A stretch of 64,000 bases of DNA from Xiphydria camelus. Lineage: Eukaryota > Arthropoda > Insecta > Hymenoptera > Xiphydriidae. Below, piece after piece: positions 48,241 through 57,944 of this stretch; the first letter of the stretch is position 1, and each line of letters opens with the position of its first letter. A program made the translations under genes and the position numbers. A model generated the notes under the pieces. It was not told the DNA's origin. It saw nothing but the letters and a program-made list of their open reading frames with translations, and searched no databases. Location of the stretch: the NCBI GenBank assembly GCA_963678675.1, contig OY783195.1:18631342-18695341 (forward strand), written 5' to 3'.

Positions 48241-48403
48241 AAGGATTTAGCAGCAATTAAAGAAGGATTTAGGAAGAAGATGGTCTTGATTTGTCGACGA
48301 ACCAAAACCTGGATTTGGCAGTACTAATGACGGGAACATCGTTCGGCATTTTTTTCAGAACTATAAACACAATCTGCAGAAATAACTGGGCTAAATGAAG
48401 ATA

Positions 48404-48489
48404 TCATATGAAGACCTCGGCTGTAAAACCTGTTAACTAGCATGGAACTTCATATCAGTTAACAGGTTTTACAGCCGAGGTCTTCATAT
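48404..48489. repeat. Perfect-arm hairpin
   Basis: Two ~34-bp arms, CATATGAAGACCTCGGCTGT, AAAACCTGTTAACT and the complement, around a loop of about 18 bases. Confidence 0.85.
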
Positions 48490-48540
48490 GTATATTGTTT
48501 TTACATCATACTCCAAGCAATATCGTCTGGATATGATATT

Positions 48541-48663
48541 CATATGCCTAATTTCAAGCAATACACGTTGGAAACGGCAAGAAAATTTGTGGAGTTGTAC
48601 GGTTGGTACTACATGCCCACTACAGTACACAAGATTCTAATACACGGGGCAGAGATTATTATC
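48541..48663 (+). pseudogene. Transposase-like fragment (WYYMP...VHK.LIHG block)
   Basis: The frame reads MPNFKQYTLETARKFVELYG, WYYMPTTVHKILIHGAEIII, then a stop near 48664. I recognise the pattern (aromatic-YMP, VHKxLIHG) as a conserved block in large uncharacterised arthropod and cnidarian transposon proteins, upstream of the SDPxIS tail. The two pieces in this element (this and 48951-49280) are in the correct order and strand, separated by one arm of an inverted duplication. No enzymatic motif is visible. The family identification rests on memory of the pattern and needs a search. Confidence 0.4.
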
Positions 48664-48741
48664 TGAATTTATGATAATGATCCTAGTATACATGTATATA
48701 ACATTGACTCTAAATGTGTAAAATATTCACAAAAAAAGGCT

Positions 48742-49305
48742 CCATCATCATTCGATAAATCCTCGAGCCCTTGGACACTTTAAATAGATGAATCGGTGTC
48801 GGTTTCATCTTCGAGGATAATATCTTCACTTGGTTCTATCGATGGCGGTAATAGTAAAGGAATCACATCTCGTGACAACGATTTTAGTGGCTTTGCACGT
48901 CATTTATGGCAACTAGAAATAAATGGATCTGATTACGAATACGTAATTCATTGCTACTCATCGAACGAATGGCGGAGGAAGTACAAGACGCGTGTAACAA
49001 ATATTTCAAACAGTACCGGGAAAGATTCGCCCGGAAAAATCATCGAGAAAAAAATATGGAAGATGTTTTCCGGAGATTTTTAGTGGCTTCAGATCCATAT
49101 ATTTCTAGTTATCGTAAATTACGTGCGAAGCCACTAAGATCGGCACGAGATGTGATTCCTTTATTACTACCGCCATCGATAGAAACAAGTGAAGATATTA
49201 CCCTCGAAGACAAAACCAACACCGATCGCGATTCATCTAGATACTTCAAGTGTCCAAGGACTCGAGGATTTATCGGATGATGATAGAGCCTTTTTTTGTA
49301 AAGAT
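48742..49305. repeat. Inverted duplication of a coding 3' end
   Basis: 48742-48932 and 49086-49305 are inverted copies (for example TCATTCGATAAATCCTCGAG with CTCGAGGATTTATCGGATGA; ATCGATGGCGGTAATAGTAA, AGGAATCACATCTCG with its complement). The arms carry the C-terminal codons and 3' flank of the transposase-like ORF. Confidence 0.8.
48951..49280 (+). pseudogene. Transposase-like C-terminal fragment, unassigned family
   Basis: 109 codons: (ML)LIERMAEEVQDACNKYFK, QYRERFARKNHREKNMEDVF, RRFLVASDPYISSYRKLRAK, then SARDVIPLLLPPSIET and an acidic tail (SEDITLEDKTNTD). The layout (E-A..A.x.KxY+x.R.x.AR, N/E-DVF.R.L..SDPxIS, basic linker, LLPxxI..., acidic end) parallels the minus-strand fragment at 14189-14410. 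It lies downstream of the WYYMP/VHK block at 48541. The last third is also present on minus in the other hairpin arm. I infer it is the C-terminus of the protein once encoded by the CACAGTG-ended family; catalytic residues are not present here. Confidence 0.5.
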
Positions 49306-49432
49306 GTTACTTATGTAGGTAGAGATAATGTTATATAAATGTGTACTAAATATATATATATATATGTAAATAATTTTCCGTAAAAATTAATTGTGATGGA
49401 TTCTAGCCCGATCTCCATTTTTTAGGATCATC

Positions 49433-49800
49433 TCATAAATTCAGTTGTGCGATTCTGGCCTCGGATTCATAATGAGCGACCCCGAAAACCCCCGGGTACC
49501 CAAATTCAGGGCAATTATTCCATTTTACGTCAAGATTTGATCCGCGTATGCGCCGTATTGCGGTGCCATCTAGGAGTTTTGTAATTCTCGGCTCAGATTC
49601 GTAATCAGCGACCCCGAAAACCCCCGGGTACCCGAATTCAGAACAATTATTCAATTTTACGTCAAGATTTGATCCGCGCATGCGCCGTATTGCGGCGCCA
49701 TCTAGGAATTTTGCAATTCTGGGCTCGGATTCGTAATCAGCGACCCCGAAAACCCCCGAGTACCCGAATTCAGGGCAATCCGTTAACTTTTCGACTTTTG
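49433..49800 (-). repeat. Inverted GGGTCGCTGAT subrepeat array
   Basis: Three minus-strand units of about 125-130 bp: GATTCGTAATCAGCGACCCC, GAAAACCCCCGGGTACCC, GAATTCAGGGCAATT, GTCAAGATTTGATCCGC, ATGCGCCGTATTGCGG (plus-strand view). The open frames here are the repeat itself. Confidence 0.85.
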
Positions 49801-49830
49801 TCCAGGTTTTCGGCGGTTTGGCCCACTGTG

Positions 49831-50133
49831 CACCGTGAGAAGCCGCGGCGGATATTTGAACAATATGTTATATTCCACACGTAATGGCATACATGGGCCT
49901 TTCAAATATAAAAAGAATTTCGTTAATACCTCACACACAGTTTGTTTTATTCCCTTTCAAAATCGACCCGCCTTTATTGAAAAACCCTATAGTTAGTACA
50001 TTCGATTGAATTTCCAAATTAATTTGCTCGAGAACTGTGTAACAGATCGTTAGCGAAAAATTCACAAAAAAATGAGCATTTTATACGACGAATCCGTGGG
50101 TTCCCAGGTAACTATAAATTGTGTGACACCCTG
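49831..50133 (+). mobile_element. Tc1/mariner-type 3' end with transposase C-terminal relic
   Basis: Just after the CACAGTGGGCC element the plus strand reads REKPRRIFEQYVIFHT then a stop (49882-49884). A basic-aromatic end (R-G/R-x-F-E-x-Y) followed by HT is common in mariner-like transposases. The 3' flank ends GTGTGACACCCTG, then TA at 50134-50135. The remainder of the transposase was not found upstream. Confidence 0.5.
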
Positions 50134-50306
50134 TATAAGAGATGAATCATGAGCAGAGCTTCGGTCTACGAAAACGAGTTGAAGCGCTCGTTAAAAGTTG
50201 CCCTATTAACATTTTTCATGCACCGATACCTCGTTGATGGTTAAAAAGTTGATCTACAGGGCAAACAAGGCAGGGCCGTCCTTCGTTTTTTCCCCCCGGG
50301 ACGGCG

Positions 50307-51358
50307 CACAGTGGGCTAGATCTGGAAAATAGTGGACAAAAATATAATGGGTCATTCTTTACATTTAAAATTTTGCAAACAGCTATTATTTACGTCCCTG
50401 ATGACAAGTCCGTTTCTGCATTCTTTAAAAAACAAAATGGCGTGGGCTAAATCTCGAAAAATTTGGACAAAAATAAAAAAACTTATGTCGAACTATGATG
50501 GAGTTTTTGCTTATTTCTCAAAGAGGGAGCCTCAATACATGCTTCATCAAAAGGTAAGATAGGTAGCTGTGTCAATCCTGCGCGTATGTGACGTGTGTGT
50601 AACATTAATTTGGCTCAGTGGAAGGTGTTCCTGAAGGTAAGTAGTATGTTTGCATATATTTTGACATTTTAAAATAATGGCCTTTTCTTATTAAACAAAA
50701 CGATTAAAAACTGCGATTTACAGCATTTTTTAAAATAACTTATTTGCAGAAATCATTAAAAATAGTTTATCGCCCGCTACCGCCCAATCTAGTTTTATAT
50801 TCATTGCATAGCTAATATCTTATAAAAAAGGAATTTTGGAGAAGTGTGTGCCAAAACTTGCCTATATGAATTCGGCACAGCCTGAATCACTACCGCGTGC
50901 ATTTTAGAGTCTGTGAGAAGTTATGGGAAAAAGAACGCGGAGCGTATAATCGGTCCTCTTCACACCGGTATCGCGGGACTTTACCTAGTTACTTTTTACA
51001 AACAAAAACGGATTTATAATCAGCGACCCAAAAAACCTCAACATTCTCAGTTTTGGGAAAAACTTAAATTTTTTTAAAGGAGTTCCGCCATATTGGATTC
51101 GCCATTTTGTGAAACATACGAAAACGGATTTATGATCAATGACCCAAAAAAAACCTATACTCATTTTCGGACAAAATTGATAATTTTTTACAAGAGGGTT
51201 TGACATATATTGGATATATTGGACCGCCATTTTGTTTTTTAAAAAATGCGGGAACGGATTCGTCATCAGGGACGTAAATAATAACTGTGCAAAATTGTAA
51301 ATGTAATGAATGACCCATTATATTTTTGTCCACATTTTTCCAGATCTAGCCCACTGTG
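50307..51358. mobile_element. CACAGTGGGCT-terminated element, 1.05 kb, inside a mariner transposase
   Basis: TIRs of about 135 bp: CACAGTGGGCTAGATCTGGA, then GTGGACAAAAATATAATGGG, and the complement at 51224-51358. The inner part of the right side has GGGTCGCTGAT-type subrepeats (ATGATCAATGACCCAAAAAA and AATCAGCGACCCAAAAAACC) with GCCATTTTGT. No coding sequence. The transposase at 51362-51800 (minus) reads straight into its right end. Confidence 0.8.
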
Positions 51359-51361
51359 CGG

Positions 51362-51800
51362 TGGCACGGATCCGAGAGTGGTCCAATTTTCAATGACTCT
51401 GCCGCATAAATCCGGCTGAATTTGAGCGATGGCCTGGGTTATATTGACTTTAGGGGCATCGGTCGAATGCGACTTATTGGCATAGACCTGCGACTTCAGA
51501 AAACCCCACAAAAGAAAGTCTAGCGGGGTCAAATCGCACGAACTTGGCGGCCAATTCACGTCATCTCTGTGAGAGATAACCATACCCTCAAACACCGTTC
51601 ATGCAAAATGTCCATCGTGGCGTCCGCTGTGTGGCACGTAGCACCGTCCTGCTGGAACCACATGTCCAATTTGGGCCAAAAGAAATAGGTTATCATCGTT
51701 CTGTGGCGCTCGCCGTTGACGGTGATGGACTCACCAACGTCGTTTTCGAAAAAGTACGCGCCAATGACGTGCTGCTCAATCGTGTAACTTGTCATGGTGA
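51362..51800 (-). pseudogene. Mariner-like transposase, C-terminal half, frameshifted
   Basis: From 51795 on minus: MTSYTIEQHVIGAYFFENDV, GESITVNGERHRTMI, then MWFQQDGATCHTADATMDIL (QDGATCHT holds the second catalytic Asp). A frame change near 51590 leads to DDVNWPPSSCDLTPLDFLLW, GFLKSQVYANKSHSTDAP (PxSxDLTPLDFxLWG precedes the third catalytic residue), KVNITQAIAQIQPDLCGRVI and ENWTT, where it meets the 50307-51358 element. This is the DD(34-36)D arrangement of IS630/Tc1/mariner with the QDGAxxH variant common in insects. The element's own right end is at 51983 (GTGACGATCCTG then TA). The C-terminal residues beyond ENWTT may continue on the far side (50306 downward), but the frame is unclear. 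Confidence 0.8.
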
Positions 51801-52181
51801 TTTGGCATCGGTGACTGAATAATAAACAACAGGTTAGACAAACGCCGCCAAAACAACATGGCCGCCACAGGCTACCAACATCGATCCGTCCCTATTGAAA
51901 AAGCCTTTAGCATGGAACAGTCTCCATGAATTGTTGGCAATTTCATTTCACATCAATTCAAATAAAATGAAGTGACGATCCTGTATGTACCTCGATGAGT
52001 CCGATCAATATCGATATATCACCAAGCGTACTCTGTAATATCATATCTACATTAATTAGTTTTCTATTATCCGCGAGGGATAAAGAATTATTCCAATTAC
52101 ATTAAACGAGTGCAAGTTAAACGCTGAAGACGCTCGATCATTCCTGGATGAGTTTCGCAAGAGGTTATGGTAAAACCACTG

Positions 52182-53241
52182 CCCGAGTCAATATTTTGCC
52201 CCTACTTTGATGGCCAGAGCGACTTTTCAAACCTATTTTGATGCTATATGATCGTCGAGCTCCTATTTTCAGACTCGGGCGGTCACCCATTCAACTACTG
52301 TCCGCAATTTTTGCTGCTTAACTTCGTTGATCTGTCGGTGTCCTCGAGTCCTCATCTGCTGCACGCTCCTGTGATATTAAGTATTACTATTGGTGTTCGT
52401 ATGAAGTTTGATGTACAAATGTATGTTGCTTTTCTAACCAATAAGAAAGAGCTCGAATAAATAAGATTTTATAATTGTATTATTTATTTCTCAACATTTT
52501 TCTAAATTTATGATTATATCTTTTGATAAATATTCTTGCATAAACGCAAATTGATATTAATAAATAAATAATTATATGAATGTTTATTCATCCTACATTA
52601 ATTAATTGTCTTTGATTTATTATAATAATCTGTGATTTTTAATAAACAATATAAATAAACAATAAACAATATAATTTATAACTTGCTCAACATACTCTGG
52701 AGACTCGAAGTGAAATACTTTATTGATTTAATAATTGAACGAATTACAATTTTTGTCCATTTATTCACAAAAAAAAATTTCAAGTCCCTATATGCAGGAG
52801 ACTGAAATTTTTCTAATTGTAAGTCCCGTTCGTCATGTTGAAAATATTCTAAGTCCGAAACTCTGACACAGTAAAGGGGCTTTGGCCATCAAAATAGAAG
52901 CAAAATTTTAATTCGCAACGAGGCTCTATTTTGAATGCCATAGCTTCTACCCAGTGGAGGTGCTGTGACCATCAAAGTAGTGGCAAAATGTCGACTCGCG
53001 CAAGGGGAGACCCTATTTTCAATGCCATAGCTTCTGCCCAGTTGAGGTGCTGTGGCCATCAAAGTAGGGGCAAAATTTAGACTCGCGCAGAGACCCTGTT
53101 TTAAATACCATAGCTTCTACCCAGTGAAGGGTCTCTGGCCATCAAAGCAGGAGCAAATTTTATAGATAGGTTCAAAAAGCATCAAAATAGGTTTGAAAAG
53201 TCACTCTGGCCATCAAAATAGGGGCAAAATTTCGACTCGGG
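52182..53241. mobile_element. TIR element with internal tandem array
   Basis: The left end CCCGAGTCAATATTTTGCCC, CTACTTTGATGGCCAGAGCG, ACTTTTCAAACCTATTTTGA and its complement on the right (53178-53241) form a ~65-bp inverted repeat. Part of the array unit is the same as the TIR itself. No ORF. A similar fragment lies at 53565-53660. Confidence 0.7.
52870..53241 (+). repeat. Tandem repeat, period about 82-87 bp
   Basis: The word GGCCATCAAARTAGGGGCAA recurs at 52885, 52967, 53054, 53137 and 53208, each preceded by CATAGCTTCTACCCAGTGRA and followed by ATTTCGACTCGCGCA-type sequence. Confidence 0.8.
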
Positions 53242-53930
53242 TATTCTGAATTTCTCACTATTGTAACTATGAATATCTCCAGTGGCCACATAAATATTTT
53301 GACAGTTCAATTTGACAGTTGCTACTAATTGATTAAATATTGTTATTAATTAATTAAATATTATTAATTAATTGATAAAAATCAATATATCAATGAATCT
53401 AATTTTCATTCCCAAAGTAATAGTAATAACAATAATATGCATGGATTAGCTGGTAGGGGTTATGGCATTCAAACGAGGTTCAAATTCTGTCCCTACTTTG
53501 AAGCTAGAACTGGAAAATGCGGAAATTTCTCCGATTTTTAGCTTCAAAGTAGAAGCAAAATAACATAGACCGAGAACCTACTTTGGATGCCTTAGCTTCT
53601 ACTCAATGAAGAGGCTCTGGCCATTAAAATAGGGGCAAAATTTCGCCTCGGGTTATCTTTGACGAATCATGTCTTTAAAACCCGTTTGTCGATTTGGTGC
53701 AGCATCGACTCGATTGAAAGCGCCGGTTCCAAACTATATGTAGTATTAATTTCATAATTCAAAACGTCTTGATTACTGAGAAATAAAGACCTCATTATAG
53801 GTACGAATTATATGCGGAGTATACATTGCCTCTTAAGTCTTGCTGACGGACGGGCACTGCGCCTCTTTTTAGTCCTTGGTATAAGGCTCAATTGAGATTC
53901 GTGATCTTTGCCGGAGAGATCTCACATATA

Positions 53931-55493
53931 GTCCAGGCAACGAAGACCAAAAAAGGCCAAATAGCGGAAAATATACATGGGAAGGCGAATTTTAGCACAG
54001 TTGTAGGGGAAGGCGTCACTAACAATACACTAAAAGTACTGATGGGTGGGAGTGAAGCTAAGGGAAGGGGGGGGGGGGGGTCTAAAAGTTCTCTTTTTCA
54101 GTTTTTCGTTAATAACTCGTAAACTAATACCTCTAACGAAAAAAAGTTTTACAAAATAATTTACATAAAATTCTCTACAAAAAAGGTCGATACACTTCTT
54201 CGTTAGGATCAATACTTCAAGAGATATGGAGGGGGAAAAATGTAAAATTAAAAAAAAATCGGTTTTATTGTTAAAAATGAAGTGTTTATTGTTAAAAATG
54301 AAATAATTAATGTTCAAAGATGTATCTTGAACATTAATTTTCGTCAGAATCTAAATTTTCATCATCATCGATGATGTCTTGGATGGGGGCTCCGTTCGTA
54401 CATGAGCCGAGGCACACGCCGCACAGTGATCGAAACGCTAGATTTAGCACCAACTTTAGAATTCTGCATAGAATAATAGTACTACAACCGTAGAATTTAG
54501 TATAAGGGGTTTTTTTAGGTCGCTGATCACGAATCAGAAGTCAGATTTCAAAAATTCAAGATGGCGGATCCAATACGACGGACGAGATTTTCGAAAATCC
54601 ACGGATTCATACCAAATTAGGTATAGGCGGGTTTCTTGGGTCGCTGATCGCAAATCTGAAGTCAGCTTTCAAAAAATCAAGCTGGCGGATCCAATACGGC
54701 GGACGAGATTTTCGAAAATCGACGGATTCATGCTAACTTTGGTGTAAGGGAGTTTTTTGGGTCGCTGATCACGAAACTGAAGTTAGATTTCAAAAATTCG
54801 TGACCAGCGATCCAAAAAACCCCCCTATACCAAATTTGGCATGAATCCGTCGACTTTCGAAAATCTCGTTCGCCGTATTGGATCCGCCATATTGAATTTT
54901 TGAAATCTGTCTTCAGATTCATGATCAGCGACCTAAAAACCCCCCCAATACTAAATTCTACGGTTGTAGTACTATTGTTCTATGCAGAAATCTAAAGTTG
55001 GTGCTAAATCTAGCGTTTCGATCACTGTGTGGCGTGTGGTTCGGCTCATGTACGAACGGAGCCCCCATCCAAAACATCATCGATGATGATGAAAATTTAA
55101 ATTCTGACGAAAATTAGTGTTCAAAATACATCCTTGAACATTAATTATTTTATTTTTAACAATAAAACCGATTTTTTTTAATTTTTCATTATTCCCCCTC
55201 TATATCTCCTGAAGTATTGATCCTAACGAAGAAGTGTATGGACCTTTTTTGTAGAGAATTTTATGTAGATTAATTTGTAATTCAACTTTTTTTCGTTAGA
55301 GGTAGTAGTTTACGAGTTATTAAAGAAAAACTTAAAAAGAGGACGTTTAGACCCCCCCACCCATAGCTTCACTCCCACCCACCAGTACTTTTAGTATATT
55401 GTTAATGACACCTACCCCTACAATTGTGCCAAAATTCACCTTCCCATGTATTTTTTCCGCTATTTTTCCTTCGTTGCCTGGACTAATACCAAC
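53931..55493. mobile_element. Giant foldback, 1.56 kb
   Basis: GTCCAGGCAACGAAGACC at 53931 pairs with CGTTGCCTGGAC ending at 55493, and the match continues inward for roughly 750 bp per arm, including a 14-G run (54067-54080) mirrored by a C-run (55352-55359). An internal pair CACAGTGATCGAAACGCTAG (54422) and its complement (to 55029) marks an older element of the CACAGTG family. The centre is a GGGTCGCTGAT array with units at about 54510, 54630, 54755 and, inverted, 54805 and 54930. Shadow ORFs only. Confidence 0.85.
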
Positions 55494-56733
55494 AATGTTC
55501 TTCGCTTCATCTTCACTTTTCTCCCCCTCTCCCTCCGCAATATCCTACGAAATCATGATTTTAAGCCTCGTGCATCAACAGCGGCGACCGCCGTGTTTCT
55601 CATCCCCTACTTTTACTCTCTCTATTTTTTAAACCATTACCATTCGGATCATATTATTAAGTATAAAAAGATAGATACATCGCAGAGATTCAAATTTTTA
55701 TTTCATAATTGCACGTTACGATATTCGTTTCACGGAGACCGCGCGCGAGCGGTTACCGTTCCGATTACTGTTCGGAGCCGCTGTTGCTTAGTTTCGGGGA
55801 TCGCCCAATCACGCTCCGCGGAACGCGCTAACAGTTCTCATTCTACGGGATCTGCCGGAGACGAGTCGTCGCTATATCTCCTCATTTTCTCTCGAGCGGA
55901 GCGCGATCGTACGAAACGCCGTCGAAAAAAAGAAGCACGGACTTCCGACCGGTTGCCTTTCCTAACACTTTATTGGCTCTCCTCGGTAAAGGGTGGATAT
56001 TGTATTATCCGATCAAACAAGCCTTGGCTTTAGCCGGCTAGCTTAAAGGTGAACCGACTCCGGTGCAGTCGAAGTCGATAATAGTCGCCGTGAGGGTACG
56101 AGCGGACTGTGAGTAGGGCTAGAGGTGGGGGGGGGGGGGGGGGCGATAAAGTCGTTATACGGGCGACACCTGCCCCCCTCCTTCCCCGTCCCCTACCACG
56201 CCCACCCTTTTCATCCTCCCTATTACAGGCACAATGTTAAAGGGACTCCCGACGAGATTGAATTTGCTAACGGAAAACGCGAGTGAGTGAAACGTATTTG
56301 CTTTTTATCCCTCACTCCATTGAGAAGTTTCCCCGCTCCTCTTCGCCTCCTTTTCCTTCTTCCTTCTTCCGTCACACTCACACTACCCCAATTCGATCCG
56401 CGTCCGACTCTGCGTTGAACTATCCTTGCATACTCCACGTTCGTCCCTGCAAGTCGACCTCGGTGAACGCGAATCTCTACAGGTATTCCACACTTGTACT
56501 GCCCTCTGATGTCGAGATAAAATTTATTTCTGGAATCTGGTGCATGGACGAAAGGGCGTAAAACATCTTTGAAATGAACTTCGCGGCTGACGAATTTTAG
56601 TAGGTACTTCGAAATAAAGTGAACGGAATCATACACTAGAAAAAAAAGAATAACATATTGTAATATTCTTATTGTACGGCTAAAAGTAGGTACACTGCAA
56701 ACAATTTTAGTAAATTTACTACGCATCTCTCTA
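55494..56733. other. No gene recognised; GC-rich patch and poly-G
   Basis: 55735-56110 is CpG-rich; a G run of about 18 lies at 56128-56145, and C-rich sequence at 56170-56220. The long frames here (for example 55446-56033) lack motifs. Confidence 0.35.
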
Positions 56734-56860
56734 TCTCTCTATTATATAAACAAGTTTTTTCGATGCATCAAAAACCCACGTGGGCTGTGCGTCACTGCCG
56801 TCGCCGACACAATGTTCTCTCATTACCGCGATAAGACTGCGTGGTGAGGTGACCGGGCGG
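56734..56860 (+). mobile_element. Helitron-like 5' end
   Basis: A|TCTCTCTATTATATAAACAA starting at 56734 matches the first 16 bases of the other Helitron 5' ends (A before TC). The next sequence, TTTTTTCGATGCATCAAAAA, CCCACG, resembles 47371-47400 (TTTCTTCGACGCATAAACAA), not the triplet-bearing family. No 3' terminus was identified. Confidence 0.5.
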
Positions 56861-57576
56861 GGTTACAGCAGCAAAGTCGGAGGAAGCTCGTCGTGAAGAG
56901 CATGTACCTTCGTAGAGAGGATATGAGGCAGAGACCGGCTTTATAGGTTATCCACTCGACACACTAGTAATATTTCACTATTTTTAGAGTCCTATGGACA
57001 TTACTAATTTCTGTCTGTCTGTCCGTTATTAAAATGTGTTTAAATGGATGTATCTTTTAAATTAATAAACGGATCTCAACTATTTAAGTTTTGTTCCGTA
57101 GAGCTCCATGGAGAGAATGTGCGTTTCTATTTTCATTGAAGTTGGTTTCATCTGTTCGGAAATTATCACGGAATGAAAATTCTTCCAAATTCGCAGTTTT
57201 TGACAAATAACTGAAGAACGGTTCAACCGATTTCGATGAAATTTTGACGAAAAATCAGTGGTACTTAATTTCGTCAAATTTTGTGCAGTTGTTTTGAAGA
57301 ATGTCCTAAAAAATTTCAAAACTTTCATGCAAATTTTATAACCTCCCTTTTCTCGCAAGCTTTTATTGATCTTTACCAAATCTTGCAGCAATATGTGAGG
57401 TGATCTAATATTGTTCGCTATTGTGAGTGAACCCTATCGGTTCAGCTGTTTTGAAGTTATCAACAAAAAAGTGAAATTATACGTTCTGCGATAACTTTTG
57501 AGCAGATCATACAAATTCAATATTTATTAGCTTATTGAATGCAGCTTGAAACTACGATTAAAACGATTTATAGATA
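56861..57576. other. Repeat-like region, no gene
   Basis: Contains CTGTCTGTCTGTCCGTTATT and AACTGAAGAACGGTTCAACC, then GATTTCGATGAAATTTTGAC, a style common in insect interspersed repeats. Possibly an internal part of the Helitron-like element. Confidence 0.4.
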
Positions 57577-57943
57577 CAGGGTCCGGCAGGGAGGTATGGT
57601 GTTTTTGAGACGACTGTTATGTGCGCTCATTTGGAGCGAATATTATCAGGATGGTTGATATCAATTCGTTGAGGGATGCCATCCCAGTAGTCATGGAGCT
57701 GTGGTCTGTGGCACATCGTGTTTATTTACAACACTTTCATTGAAACTGGTCGTACTGTGGTGCTCACACCGCGACGATTTCGGAACCATTTTAATGTTGG
57801 TCAGCATGGTCGCGTTCCAAAATGGGACACCATCATGAAGTGGGTAATCAAATTTCAAAAAACAGGATCCTTGCGACCTGGGACTGCACGGGGAGGAGAT
57901 CGAACTGTACGAACCCCGGAAAATATTGAAAGGGTGCGCCATC
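57577..57943 (+). mobile_element. Tc1/mariner-type 5' end with transposase N-terminus
   Basis: Starts CAGGGTCCGGCAGGGAGGTA after TA (57575-57576). About 75 bp later a transposase frame opens. The element is truncated; unrelated sequence follows at about 57945 and no right end was found. Confidence 0.7.
57651..57943 (+). pseudogene. DUF4817-type transposase N-terminal domain, frameshifted
   Basis: ATG at 57651: MVDINSLRDAIPVVMELWSV, AHRVY. After a two-base slip near 57722: NTFIETGRTVVLTPRRFRNH, FNVGQHGRVPKWDTIMKWVI, KFQKTGSLRPGTARGGDRTV, RTPENIERVR. The pattern (hxVxxFxxxxSVVxTQRxFRxxF..x.R.xxPxxxTIxxWVxxFxxTGSxxxxxxxGRPxxVRTPENIExVR) is the N-terminal helix-turn-helix region found in many insect mariner-like transposases. 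It ends abruptly at VRHPSTR. The catalytic domain is absent. Confidence 0.8.
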
Positions 57944-57944
57944 C

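Larger units (their letters stand above)
47431..49830 (+). mobile_element. CACAGTGGGCC-terminated element, 2.4 kb
   Basis: TIRs CACAGTGGGCCGAAACGCTG, AAAAC (left) and the complement GTTTTCGGCGGTTTGGCCCA, CTGTG (right). The interior has GGGTCGCTGAT subrepeats on the plus strand (47990-48240) and the minus strand (49433-49800), a hairpin (48404-48489) and transposase-like coding pieces, some duplicated as inverted arms. I did not resolve a target-site duplication (CA on both sides is possible). Confidence 0.7.

Noticed and set aside
49433..49681. ORF with repeated SNLDVK...EFGYPGVFGVADYES units that looks like a repeat protein
   Set aside because: It is a translation of the GGGTCGCTGAT DNA subrepeat; the same units appear in other frames and with stops at 13857-14165 and 47990-48240.
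55446..56033. 195-residue plus-strand ORF
   Set aside because: It begins inside the right arm of the foldback and runs into GC-rich sequence; no motif, signal peptide or conserved pattern was seen.
56223..56726. 167-residue minus-strand ORF
   Set aside because: No recognisable domain, and it overlaps a second open frame on the plus strand; kept out for lack of support.
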